Below, one piece after another: positions 6,999-13,769 of a stretch of DNA of 13,928 nucleotides. Each line of letters starts with the position of its first letter. Position 1 is the first letter of the stretch. Location: positions 1 through 13,928 of the forward strand of contig JAFYLV010000147.1 in assembly GCA_017556885.1 (NCBI GenBank), in the 5' to 3' direction. Source of the stretch: Clostridia bacterium. Its GTDB lineage: Bacteria > Bacillota > Clostridia > Oscillospirales > QAMX01. Under the pieces are notes generated by a model that did no database searches, was not told where the DNA came from, and was given only the letters and a program-made list of their open reading frames with translations. The position numbers and the translations under genes are program-made.

Positions 6999-8750
6999 AT
7001 GATGGAGATCGATAAGGGCAGTTTCCCCCGCCCGGATTTTATCCGCACCGATTACCAGTCCCTCAACGGCGAATGGGAGTTTGATTTCGACGATAATGGC
7101 GCGCTGTCCAGAGCTTTTGACCGCGGCGGAGATCTGCAGCTGGAGAAGACCATCTGCGTTCCCTTCCCCTATCAGAGCCCGGCCAGTGGCATCCACGATG
7201 AGAGCATTCACGAGCTGATGTGGTACCGCCGCGAGTTCTTTGTCACCGCAGAGCATGCAGCAAAGACCGCTCTGCTCCATTTCGGCGCCGTGGATCACGA
7301 TGCCGAAGTGTGGCTCAACGGCAACTTCCTTGGCCGTCACAGCGGCGGTTACACCCCCTTCCAGTTCAACGTGACTTCCTTCCTGCGCGAGGGTGCCAAT
7401 GAGATCACCCTCCGTGTTGCCGACTCCTCCACCAAGGAGCAGGTGCGCGGCAAGCAGATCTGGGACGGCGTTCCCTCCGGCTGCCACTATGTGGCCATCA
7501 GCGGTATCTGGCAGGAAGTGTGGCTTGAGTACACCTCCGAGACCTACATCACCCGCGTGAAGTACACCGTCGACTTTGACCGCATCTGCGCTTTTGTGGA
7601 CATCAACTTCAACCGCCATGTGGAAGGCACCGTCTCCCTGTGTGTGGAGAAGGACGGAGCCCACATCTGCGACTTTGAGCAGTCCGTCCGCGGTGAGTCC
7701 GCCCTGGTCAGCATCCGCCTGCCCGACATCAGCATGACGGACAACAAGGAGTACAACTGGTCTCCCGAGCGCCCCAACCTCTTTGACGTTGCGGTCACCC
7801 TCTCCGATGAGAACGGCCCCTGCGACACCGTTCTGACCTACTTCGGTCTCCGCAAGATCGCTGTCCACGGAGACAAGATCTTCCTCAACAATTCCCAGTA
7901 TTACCTGCGCACCGTTCTCGATCAGGGCTACTGGACCGAGGGTATCTACCGTCCCGCCACCGATGACGGCTTCCGCCGCGACGTTGAGCTGACCAAGGAG
8001 CTCGGCTTCAACGGCGCCCGCAAGCATCAGAAGATCGAGGATCCCAAGTACTACTACTGGGCCGATAAGCTGGGTCTCCTCGTTTGGGGTGAGCTGCCTT
8101 CCTTCTATTCCTTCACCGACCGCGCCGCAGAGGATGCCATCAACACCATGCGCGAGTTCATCATCCGCGACTTCAACCATCCCTGCATCATGGCCTGGGT
8201 TCCCTTCAACGAGACCTGGGGTCTGCGCAAGATCGTCGGTGATCCGAGACAGTCCGACCTGGCCCGCTGCCTCTATTACCTCTGCCACAGCGCCGATGAG
8301 GGCCGCCTGGTCAGCACCAATGACGGTTGGGAGAACGTTGCCCCCACCGACTTTATTTCCGTCCATGACTACCGCACCCTTACCGACAAGCTGGTGAAGT
8401 ACTACAGCGACCGCAGCTTCATCAAGAACGGCGCTGCCCGTACCGGTCATCCCTACCGTCTGCCCGGCGAGGAGTACGGCGATATTCCCATCCTGTACAC
8501 CGAGTTTGGCGGCAAGCGCATTGCCGGCGACGAGGGTTGGGGCTATGACAACGCGTTGGAGAGCGTGGATGCCTACGTGGCCGACATGGATAACGACGTC
8601 AGCGCCGTCGTCTCCATTCCCACCATGTGCGGCTACTGCTACACGCAGCTGACCGACTGCTATCAGGAGACCAACGGCCTTCTGTATATGAACCGTGAGC
8701 CCAAGGCGGATATCGAGCGCCTCGCGGCGATCTTCAAAAAGAAGCCCTAA
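6999..8750 (+). CDS. Family 2 glycoside hydrolase (beta-galactosidase/glucuronidase-like)
   Basis: The start is the ATG eight bases after GGAGG (6986-6990); an in-frame TTG at 6984 overlaps that site. The 583-residue protein has the GH2 order: sugar-binding jelly roll (LNGEWEFDFD, then EVWLNGNFLGRHSGGYTPF), an Ig-like domain (about 185-290) and a TIM barrel. The predicted acid/base Glu405 is in WVPFNETWG and the nucleophile Glu502 in YTEFGG. No signal peptide is present, so it should cleave imported oligosaccharides or glycosides in the cytoplasm. It lacks the NxKG motif of true beta-glucuronidases and is much shorter than LacZ, so the sugar is uncertain. C-ending codons dominate, suggesting high expression. 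It lies 31 bases after yebC. Confidence 0.9.
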   Translation: MMEIDKGSFPRPDFIRTDYQSLNGEWEFDFDDNGALSRAFDRGGDLQLEKTICVPFPYQSPASGIHDESIHELMWYRREFFVTAEHAAKTALLHFGAVDHDAEVWLNGNFLGRHSGGYTPFQFNVTSFLREGANEITLRVADSSTKEQVRGKQIWDGVPSGCHYVAISGIWQEVWLEYTSETYITRVKYTVDFDRICAFVDINFNRHVEGTVSLCVEKDGAHICDFEQSVRGESALVSIRLPDISMTDNKEYNWSPERPNLFDVAVTLSDENGPCDTVLTYFGLRKIAVHGDKIFLNNSQYYLRTVLDQGYWTEGIYRPATDDGFRRDVELTKELGFNGARKHQKIEDPKYYYWADKLGLLVWGELPSFYSFTDRAAEDAINTMREFIIRDFNHPCIMAWVPFNETWGLRKIVGDPRQSDLARCLYYLCHSADEGRLVSTNDGWENVAPTDFISVHDYRTLTDKLVKYYSDRSFIKNGAARTGHPYRLPGEEYGDIPILYTEFGGKRIAGDEGWGYDNALESVDAYVADMDNDVSAVVSIPTMCGYCYTQLTDCYQETNGLLYMNREPKADIERLAAIFKKKP

Positions 8751-8765
8751 AAGCAGAAAACGAAC

Positions 8766-8795
8766 ACATCCGGCAGGAGTATTCCTGCCGGATGT
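8766..8795 (+). terminator. Strong hairpin between the GH2 gene and sfsA
   Basis: ACATCCGGCAGGA (8766-8778) pairs perfectly with TCCTGCCGGATGT (8783-8795) around a four-base GTAT loop, 15 bases after the hydrolase stop. Only two T residues follow on the plus strand, so termination may be partial, or the structure may act in mRNA processing or stability. The sfsA ribosome binding site follows ten bases later. Confidence 0.55.
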
Positions 8796-8804
8796 TCCGT
8801 AAAG

Positions 8805-8811
8805 AAGGAGG
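8805..8811 (+). promoter_or_regulatory. Ribosome binding site deciding the sfsA start
   Basis: AAGGAGG lies nine bases before the ATG at 8821. The in-frame GTG at 8815 is only three bases from it and is an unlikely start. Confidence 0.75.
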
Positions 8812-8820
8812 TGGGTGAAA

Positions 8821-9504
8821 ATGGAATACCGCAATGTGCGGGAAGGCCGGTTTGTAGCCCGCCGTAACCGCTTTGTGGCGGAGGTGGAGCTGGACGGTGT
8901 CGTTACACCCGTACACGTAAAAAACACCGGCCGTCTGCGCGAGCTTTTTGTTCCCGGGACCGAGGTCTGGCTTTCGGGAAGCTCCGCGCCCGGGCGCTCG
9001 ACCGCGTGGGATCTCATCGCCGCGCGGCGGGACGGGCGGCTCTTTCACGTGGATTCGCAGGCGCCGAACCGCCTCTTTGCCGAGTGGCTCCGTTCCGGCG
9101 CTTTGGGAAAGGTGGAAGATATCCGCCCGGAGGTGAAGTTTGGAGAATCCCGGCTGGATTTTTCCTTCACCCGTGAGAGAAAGCCCTGCCTTGCGGAGGT
9201 CAAGGGCGTCACCCTTTGCCGCGATGGCGGGTTTTATTTCCCGGATGCGCCCACAGAGCGGGGCATCCGCCATCTTGCGGAGCTGGCCCGCGCCGTAAAG
9301 ATGGGGTATACCTGCTATGCCGTGTTCGTGGCGCAGGCCGATGGGGCGGAATTTGTTTCGCCAAACCCCGACCGTCCGGAATTTGCCGCCGCCCTCGCGG
9401 CTGCGGCCGCCGCCGGCGTCAAGCCCATCGCCTTTGACTGTCGGGTAGAACCGGGACGTGTCTGCCCGGGCAGAGAGATCCCCGTGATCCTGCAGGAGGG
9501 ATGA
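8821..9504 (+). CDS. sfsA: SfsA family protein (sugar fermentation stimulation protein, DNA/RNA nuclease SfsA)
   Basis: The 227-residue protein shows the SfsA layout: an N-terminal OB-like domain (RNRFVAEVELDG, then VHVKNTGRLRELFVPG) and a PD-(D/E)xK nuclease-like core with SRLDF (D113) and AEVKGVTL (E126, K128), followed by FPDAPTERGIRHL. The length is typical. The E. coli protein was named for raising maltose metabolism genes and binding DNA; nuclease activity is attributed to the family through the conserved core. An alanine-rich stretch (about 188-200) near the C-terminus is typical low complexity. Its stop overlaps the first in-frame ATG of the cation transporter gene, so the two are almost certainly one operon. 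Confidence 0.93.
   Translation: MEYRNVREGRFVARRNRFVAEVELDGVVTPVHVKNTGRLRELFVPGTEVWLSGSSAPGRSTAWDLIAARRDGRLFHVDSQAPNRLFAEWLRSGALGKVEDIRPEVKFGESRLDFSFTRERKPCLAEVKGVTLCRDGGFYFPDAPTERGIRHLAELARAVKMGYTCYAVFVAQADGAEFVSPNPDRPEFAAALAAAAAAGVKPIAFDCRVEPGRVCPGREIPVILQEG
9495..9500 (+). promoter_or_regulatory. Ribosome binding site deciding the cation transporter start
   Basis: GGAGGG ends directly against an ATG at 9501, leaving no spacer. The next in-frame ATG at 9507 is six bases away and is preferred. The site lies inside the last codons of sfsA, which favours translational coupling. Confidence 0.7.
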
Positions 9505-9506
9505 AA

Positions 9507-10676
9507 ATGGTACGTTTTCTCATTCGGAAATACATAAAAAATTATGAAAACACCCAGGACCGTACCGTGCGTACGGCCTATGGAACGCTGGCAGGCGTGC
9601 CGGGTATGGTGTGCAATTTCCTGCTTTTCGGCATCAAGCTCTTTGCAGGTATCGTCACCGGCTCCATCGCCGTCACATCCGACGCCTTCAACAACCTTTC
9701 GGATATGGGTGCTTCGGTGGTTTCGGTCATCTCGGCAAAGCTCTCCAATCAGCGCCCCGATGCCGACCATCCTTACGGTCACGGCAGATACGAGTATATT
9801 GCCTCCCTCTTCGTGGCGGTGATGATCCTCATGGTGGGCATCGAGCTTTTAAAAAGCTCTGTGGATAAGATCCTGCATCCCACAGAGGTGACGGTATCGC
9901 TGCTTCCGTTGGCGCTTTTGTGCATTTCGGTTGCGATCAAGGTGTGGATGTTCTTCTTTAACCGTTATATCGGCGGCGAGATCGATGCCCCCGTGCTGCG
10001 CGCCACCGCGGCAGACAGCCTTAACGATGCGATCTCCACTGGCGCGGTCATCCTCACCACCGTCATCGGCACTTTCCTTCCCTTCGCCATCGACGGTTAC
10101 GTGGGTATTTTCGTCTGCCTGCTCATCTTCAAAGCCGGTCTCGGCATTATGAAGGAGACCATCGACCTGCTGCTTGGCCGCGCACCGGATAAGGAGCTGG
10201 TTGCCCGCATCGGGGAGATCGTCACCTCTGGCGAGGGCATCATCGGCATCCATGATCTCATCGTCAACGATTACGGCCCCGGCCGATGCATCGCCTCTGT
10301 TCATGCGGAGATCCCGGCGAAGGCAAATATCATCCGCGCCCATGAGATCATCGATGCGCTGGAGATGCGCATCTCCGAGGAACTGGGCGTCATCATGGTC
10401 ATCCACATGGATCCCGTCATCACCGACGATCCCCACATCAACGCCCTGCGGGAATGGGTCACGGCAGCGGTTTCCGGCGTTGACGAAAGCTATACCATGC
10501 ACGATTTCCGCATCACGGAGGGCGAGGAGCGCATCAACCTGATCTTTGACGTCGCTGTCCCCGTCGGAACGCCGGAAAAGAAGATCACGGCGGATCTGGA
10601 CGTGCTGAAAAAAGCCATTCGGGCAAAGGACTCGCGCTACGCCGCAGTCATCGCCGTGGATACCTACGTGCCGTAA
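9507..10676 (+). CDS. Cation diffusion facilitator transporter, possibly a manganese exporter
   Basis: The 389-residue protein belongs to the cation diffusion facilitator family, which exchanges cytoplasmic divalent metal for protons as a homodimer in the cytoplasmic membrane. It has six predicted helices (the first two at about 28-50 and 52-76), the family stretch SDAFNNLSDMGAS, HPYGHGRYEY before the third helix, and a cytoplasmic ZT-dimer domain. By alignment to the YiiP transport site (D45/D49/H153/D157), the ligands here are N62, D66, D170 and D174. This Asn-Asp/Asp-Asp set resembles manganese exporters such as pneumococcal MntE rather than zinc transporters. About 80 extra C-terminal residues may form a second regulatory domain. 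It is coupled to sfsA and closed by a strong terminator. Metal choice is inference only. Confidence 0.92.
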   Translation: MVRFLIRKYIKNYENTQDRTVRTAYGTLAGVPGMVCNFLLFGIKLFAGIVTGSIAVTSDAFNNLSDMGASVVSVISAKLSNQRPDADHPYGHGRYEYIASLFVAVMILMVGIELLKSSVDKILHPTEVTVSLLPLALLCISVAIKVWMFFFNRYIGGEIDAPVLRATAADSLNDAISTGAVILTTVIGTFLPFAIDGYVGIFVCLLIFKAGLGIMKETIDLLLGRAPDKELVARIGEIVTSGEGIIGIHDLIVNDYGPGRCIASVHAEIPAKANIIRAHEIIDALEMRISEELGVIMVIHMDPVITDDPHINALREWVTAAVSGVDESYTMHDFRITEGEERINLIFDVAVPVGTPEKKITADLDVLKKAIRAKDSRYAAVIAVDTYVP

Positions 10677-10683
10677 ATAAAAG

Positions 10684-10716
10684 AGAAGCAGATGCCGGTG
10701 CATCTGCTTCTTTTTT
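10684..10716 (+). terminator. Rho-independent terminator after the sfsA-cation transporter operon
   Basis: AGAAGCAGATGC (10684-10695) pairs with GCATCTGCTTCT (10700-10711) around a CGGT loop, followed by five T residues. It begins eight bases after the transporter stop codon. Confidence 0.93.
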
Positions 10717-10760
10717 CGCCTGTTGTATGACGCGCGAACCAACGGCAAATGTAGTAGTTG

Positions 10761-10789
10761 TTGACAAAATGCGCATCATATGATACTCT
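10761..10789 (+). promoter_or_regulatory. Upstream promoter candidate (P1) of the protease locus
   Basis: A perfect TTGACA (10761-10766) lies 17 bases before TACTCT (10784-10789), which has the extended -10 TG one base upstream. A transcript from here would carry an untranslated leader of almost 200 bases containing the TCGATAT inverted repeat. Confidence 0.55.
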
Positions 10790-10902
10790 ATAAAAAAAGC
10801 GGATCTCTTCCTAAAAAAACAAAATAATAACCAAAAAACGACAAAATTCGACATAATTCGATATCAAAAAAACAAAAATATCGATAAAATGCAAACAAAT
10901 AC

Positions 10903-10931
10903 TTGACCTCTGAAAGGTGATATGCTATTCT
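10903..10931 (+). promoter_or_regulatory. Proximal promoter (P2) of the protease gene
   Basis: TTGACC (10903-10908) and TATTCT (10926-10931) are 17 bases apart and the -10 carries an extended TGC. The predicted start near 10938 gives a leader of about 50 bases ending in AGGAAAGGAAAG before the protease ATG. Confidence 0.7.
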
Positions 10932-10988
10932 CTTCCTGCGGAGAGCTCCCGCTGATGCATCGGAGAAAAATGCAGGAAAGGAAAGTAT

Positions 10989-12740
10989 ATGAAAACAAAA
11001 CAGGTTACGCGATCCCGCGGGCAGAAATGGATAGCCCCGGTACTGGTTTTCGCATTGCTTGCCGTTATGATTTTTCCTGTGGCGGCAACTCTTGTTTATC
11101 CTACAGTTACATTGAATCCCATATCGTATCATACGGTAGGGGATACGGTTACTTTTACCGCAACGTCAACACTGCCATGCTGGCGTATGGCGGCAAAGTA
11201 TGAGCACAATGGCACAACTACATGGCTGACAGATGTATATTCAAACTACGGCCAATGGTCCTTTACGGTGAATTCTGTCGGGTATTATACTGTGACGGTA
11301 TATGCACGCAGCTATGAGCCGTCAGATCCCCGCAGTGCCAACAGCGGCTCATCCCCGATGACCTTCTACGTATACCCGGAACACGAGCACAGCTATGCGA
11401 CCACGTATTCCTATGAGTATTCGCATCCCCATCAGGCCTATTATGAGTGTACAAACGATGTAGGGATCTGCGACGAAGAAAAGTTGTACGTCAATGCATA
11501 TTATAACGGAAATTACCCATATTGCACAGCGACTACGGGCTCGATCACCAAAATCTGGTGTAAGAACGACGGAAATAATACACAGCTGCAGAGCTCAAGC
11601 TCGGAGCTTGTGTATTTCTGCAATACCCATACGGAAACGGTGACGGATGATGCCACTTTCCCAGGCTATCAGTTTTCTCACAGTCTGGTAACGGATGCAA
11701 ACGGCTCTGCGGTACAAAGCTCTTCCCGTACCCGGTCGGTCACCATCACCTCCGGCAGCATCTCCCCCCAGTGCCTGTACGGTTATGTACGCTATCAGTT
11801 TGATGAATATGTTGCCCTGTCTTATTTGAGCCTGTCAAGAACAGAACTGGAGCTTTCGGAGGGCGAGACCCATACGCTGACAACGACTGCGTACCCGTCC
11901 AATGCATCGAACACAGGCTACACCTGGCAGACCAGCAATTCATCGGTGGCAACCGTGTCCTCCTCCGGCAGAGTTACGGCGGTGGGACCGGGCACGGCGC
12001 TGATTTCCGCAGTCCCTTCGGACAGCAGCGCGACATACGACTCTTGTCTTGTGACTGTGTATGCGTATGATCTGGATGTGGAAAATTACTATGATTATGC
12101 GTTTAGTACTCGTATCAATGGTGATTCTGTGGCCGAAGCATTTATTTCAAATGTTGTAGGGGTTGCTCAGGATGTATTCGGTAGCGTTTTTGGGTTACGC
12201 CTCCATGAAACAAAGCTGCAGAAATACAGTTCGCTTACAGATCGGTGTTTTTTGAATCGCACACCGCCGATTACCGACTATCTTTCGGCTGAATGCCAGA
12301 TTCACACGCCGAGATGTACGGATGAATATAGAGCATACGAAGATTTTGTGGTCGGTCATTCCGGTACGGAGTATAAGACAACGGCCCTGTGGACGGGAAA
12401 GGAACTATTCGGCGCAGGAGCAAACGGAAGCTATATTAAAGAGTCTAAAGCAATATCCATGGAGAATCTTCCTGCTAATGACAACTACTTAGTCGCAGAT
12501 TTCGCAGATATATATGTGCATGAACTTGCGCATTCTGTTGGCGCTGTGGATCATTATCATTATGGAGATAAAGACGCGGATTGTAAAAATAAATATTGTG
12601 ATACTTGCGGAAGTGACCCAAGACCTGTAGAATGTCAAATGGTAAGTCTACGACTCGGAGAAGTAAATGGAGACTATACCAATTTGTTCTGCAATGGGTG
12701 TGAAGCAGATATGGCGTCACATCTTGCAAATCATCATTAA
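10989..12740 (+). CDS. Secreted BIG2-domain metalloprotease with metzincin signature
   Basis: I do not recognise a named protease, but the parts are clear. A signal peptide (basic 1-13, hydrophobic 14-33, likely cut after the VAA at 31-33) exports the 583-residue protein. Residues 36-130 look like an Ig/PKD-type beta domain. A His/Cys segment follows (HEHSY, HPHQAYYEC, about 131-161). Residues 278-357 are a bacterial Ig-like BIG2 domain (SEGETHTLTTTAYP, then SSSGRVTAVGPGTALI). The catalytic region holds HELAHSVGAVDH: zinc ligands H511, H515 and probably D521, base E512, and G518, as in metzincins such as snapalysin. A Cys-rich insert (C532, C537, C540) precedes CQM (C549, M551, possible Met-turn) and CNGC (C568, C571). 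No sortase motif or C-terminal anchor is seen. The downstream lipoprotein is in the same operon. The substrate is unknown. Confidence 0.82.
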   Translation: MKTKQVTRSRGQKWIAPVLVFALLAVMIFPVAATLVYPTVTLNPISYHTVGDTVTFTATSTLPCWRMAAKYEHNGTTTWLTDVYSNYGQWSFTVNSVGYYTVTVYARSYEPSDPRSANSGSSPMTFYVYPEHEHSYATTYSYEYSHPHQAYYECTNDVGICDEEKLYVNAYYNGNYPYCTATTGSITKIWCKNDGNNTQLQSSSSELVYFCNTHTETVTDDATFPGYQFSHSLVTDANGSAVQSSSRTRSVTITSGSISPQCLYGYVRYQFDEYVALSYLSLSRTELELSEGETHTLTTTAYPSNASNTGYTWQTSNSSVATVSSSGRVTAVGPGTALISAVPSDSSATYDSCLVTVYAYDLDVENYYDYAFSTRINGDSVAEAFISNVVGVAQDVFGSVFGLRLHETKLQKYSSLTDRCFLNRTPPITDYLSAECQIHTPRCTDEYRAYEDFVVGHSGTEYKTTALWTGKELFGAGANGSYIKESKAISMENLPANDNYLVADFADIYVHELAHSVGAVDHYHYGDKDADCKNKYCDTCGSDPRPVECQMVSLRLGEVNGDYTNLFCNGCEADMASHLANHH

Positions 12741-12755
12741 AGGAGGCATAAGAAT

Positions 12756-13703
12756 ATGACCAAAAAATTTAGGGTTTCGGCGATCCTGCTTGCGCTGGCC
12801 ATGCTGCTCTGTGCCTGCGCGGAGATTCCGCCGGCGTCCTCCGAATTGCCGCCGGTATCCTCCGAATCGGCAGAGTCGAGCGTAACGCCCTGTCCGACAC
12901 CGACGGAGGCGGTGAGCCCGACTCCCGCGCCGACGGCAACGCCGATCCCCACAAAGAAGCCGACGGCAACGCCGACTGTGAAGCCCACAGCAACCCCTAC
13001 AACTGCTTCGCAGGGGTTGCCGCCAGACTATCCGCGTTCGACTTCCTTCAGAACAGTAGACGGTCTGCGAGAGTTCCTTTTGACGGAAAAAGAAACCTAT
13101 GGAAAAGGCCATTATGCCACACTTTTCCAGTCCGTAAGGTCTCGTGGCTATTTTATGAAACCGGTTTTTACAGATGATATCCAGTTTCGCACAAAAAATG
13201 ACTATAAGGTGGCAGCTGCGGTTACGGAATCAGGATTTGAAGCTCCATCGGTAGCCTATAGATTGTTATACCGAGACACAGATGTACTGCTTTATATCCA
13301 TGAGATTGATGAGAGCAACAGTCAAACTGTGCGAGAGCATCTGTATGCCCATCAAAGCGGGAAAGACTTGCGCGATACGGATGGATACACGCTGGATACA
13401 ATAAAAGAAAAAGGCATTGTAGAAAAAAACGTTATTACGAAATCCGGAAACATGAAAACCTGTGGTAAAGTTTTTGGTTCTCGTTACAAAATCTGGTTTA
13501 TGCTGGATGATACCCATCTCGTCTCCTTGGAGTGGTATACGACAGATGCTGATACTGCCGAGGAACTTGTTTCCAAGCTGGAATTTGAGAAGGTGGAGCT
13601 TGAGCCCGTGACGGAGGCACCGGAGCCGACCCTCCCGGCGGGAAAGGTCACTCCGACCCCGGCGGCGGAGATTACGCCCGAAGCCGAAAAAGTGACCCCG
13701 TAA
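12756..13703 (+). CDS. Surface lipoprotein with Pro/Thr-rich stalk
   Basis: The 315-residue protein has a lipoprotein signal peptide (KK at 3-4, hydrophobic 8-18, lipobox LCA-C with lipidated C21), so it should be anchored to the outer face of the membrane. Residues 22-43 hold a SSE/PP repeat and 44-84 a TPTPTATPT-like stalk that would span the wall. A globular domain of unknown family follows (about 87-283, with GKVFGSRYKIWFMLDDTH near 237-254), then a second Pro/Thr-rich tail (284-315). AAAGGAGG lies nine bases before the ATG and starts inside the stop codon of the protease gene, so the two are cotranscribed. It could be a partner, receptor or inhibitor of the protease, or merely a neighbour. 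The stalk DNA is built from short tandem repeats. Confidence 0.82.
   Translation: MTKKFRVSAILLALAMLLCACAEIPPASSELPPVSSESAESSVTPCPTPTEAVSPTPAPTATPIPTKKPTATPTVKPTATPTTASQGLPPDYPRSTSFRTVDGLREFLLTEKETYGKGHYATLFQSVRSRGYFMKPVFTDDIQFRTKNDYKVAAAVTESGFEAPSVAYRLLYRDTDVLLYIHEIDESNSQTVREHLYAHQSGKDLRDTDGYTLDTIKEKGIVEKNVITKSGNMKTCGKVFGSRYKIWFMLDDTHLVSLEWYTTDADTAEELVSKLEFEKVELEPVTEAPEPTLPAGKVTPTPAAEITPEAEKVTP
12831..12867 (+). repeat. Tandem repeat of 21-base period in the lipoprotein gene
   Basis: CCGGCGTCCTCCGAAT (12831-12846) recurs as CCGGTATCCTCCGAAT (12852-12867) with a 21-base step, coding for PPASSEL then PPVSSES. The in-frame duplication lies directly after the lipobox. Confidence 0.75.
12929..12975 (+). 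repeat. Direct repeat of 30-base period in the lipoprotein stalk
   Basis: GCCGACGGCAACGCCGA occurs at 12929-12945 and again at 12959-12975, exactly 30 bases apart, coding for PTATP units. A looser third copy follows near 12983-12998. Such repeats allow the stalk to change length by slippage or recombination. Confidence 0.75.
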
Positions 13704-13719
13704 AACTTGATACAAAAAG

Positions 13720-13752
13720 AAGGCAGAGACCGCATTTTGCGGTCTCTGCCTT
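13720..13752. terminator. Bidirectional terminator between the lipoprotein and rubrerythrin genes
   Basis: AAGGCAGAGACCGCA (13720-13734) pairs perfectly over 15 bases with 13738-13752 around a TTT loop. On the plus strand GTTGTTT follows; on the minus strand CTTTTTG follows. It lies between two convergent genes and should stop both transcripts. Confidence 0.88.
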
Positions 13753-13769
13753 GTTGTTTATGGGATTGA

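Larger units (their letters stand above)
10717..10988 (+). promoter_or_regulatory. AT-rich control region upstream of the protease-lipoprotein genes
   Basis: No credible gene lies here. The stretch holds two promoter-like sites (listed separately) flanking a very A-rich segment (10790-10900). That segment carries repeated TTCGA words, and an inverted repeat TCGATAT (10858-10864) / ATATCGA (10878-10884) separated by 13 bases and ending 18 bases before the second -35. Such a placement suits an operator. A short in-frame start at 10922 overlaps the -10 and is not taken as a gene. Confidence 0.5.

Noticed and set aside
6888..9017. A 709-codon open frame on the minus strand opposite the end of yebC, the GH2 gene and the start of sfsA
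   Set aside because: It mirrors well-supported genes on the other strand, spans several gene borders and has no recognisable domain. Long antisense frames are expected from the C-ending codon bias of these genes.
10677..10988. A metal or other riboswitch upstream of the protease or around the cation transporter
   Set aside because: I could find no recognisable riboswitch core. The region is A-rich with little stable pairing apart from the terminator and one short inverted repeat.
10922..11203. A 93-codon frame starting at the P2 promoter, preceded by an AAAGGTG-like sequence
   Set aside because: Its start lies inside the predicted -10 and the frame overlaps the signal peptide region of the protease, which has a better start and clear domains.
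12756..12818. C19 of the lipoprotein as the lipidated cysteine
   Set aside because: The residue before it is Leu, which does not suit signal peptidase II; LCA before C21 fits the lipobox better.
12831..12998. CRISPR-like repeats in the lipoprotein gene
   Set aside because: Repeats are short, in frame and code for Pro/Thr or Ser/Pro units, with no unique spacers of constant length.
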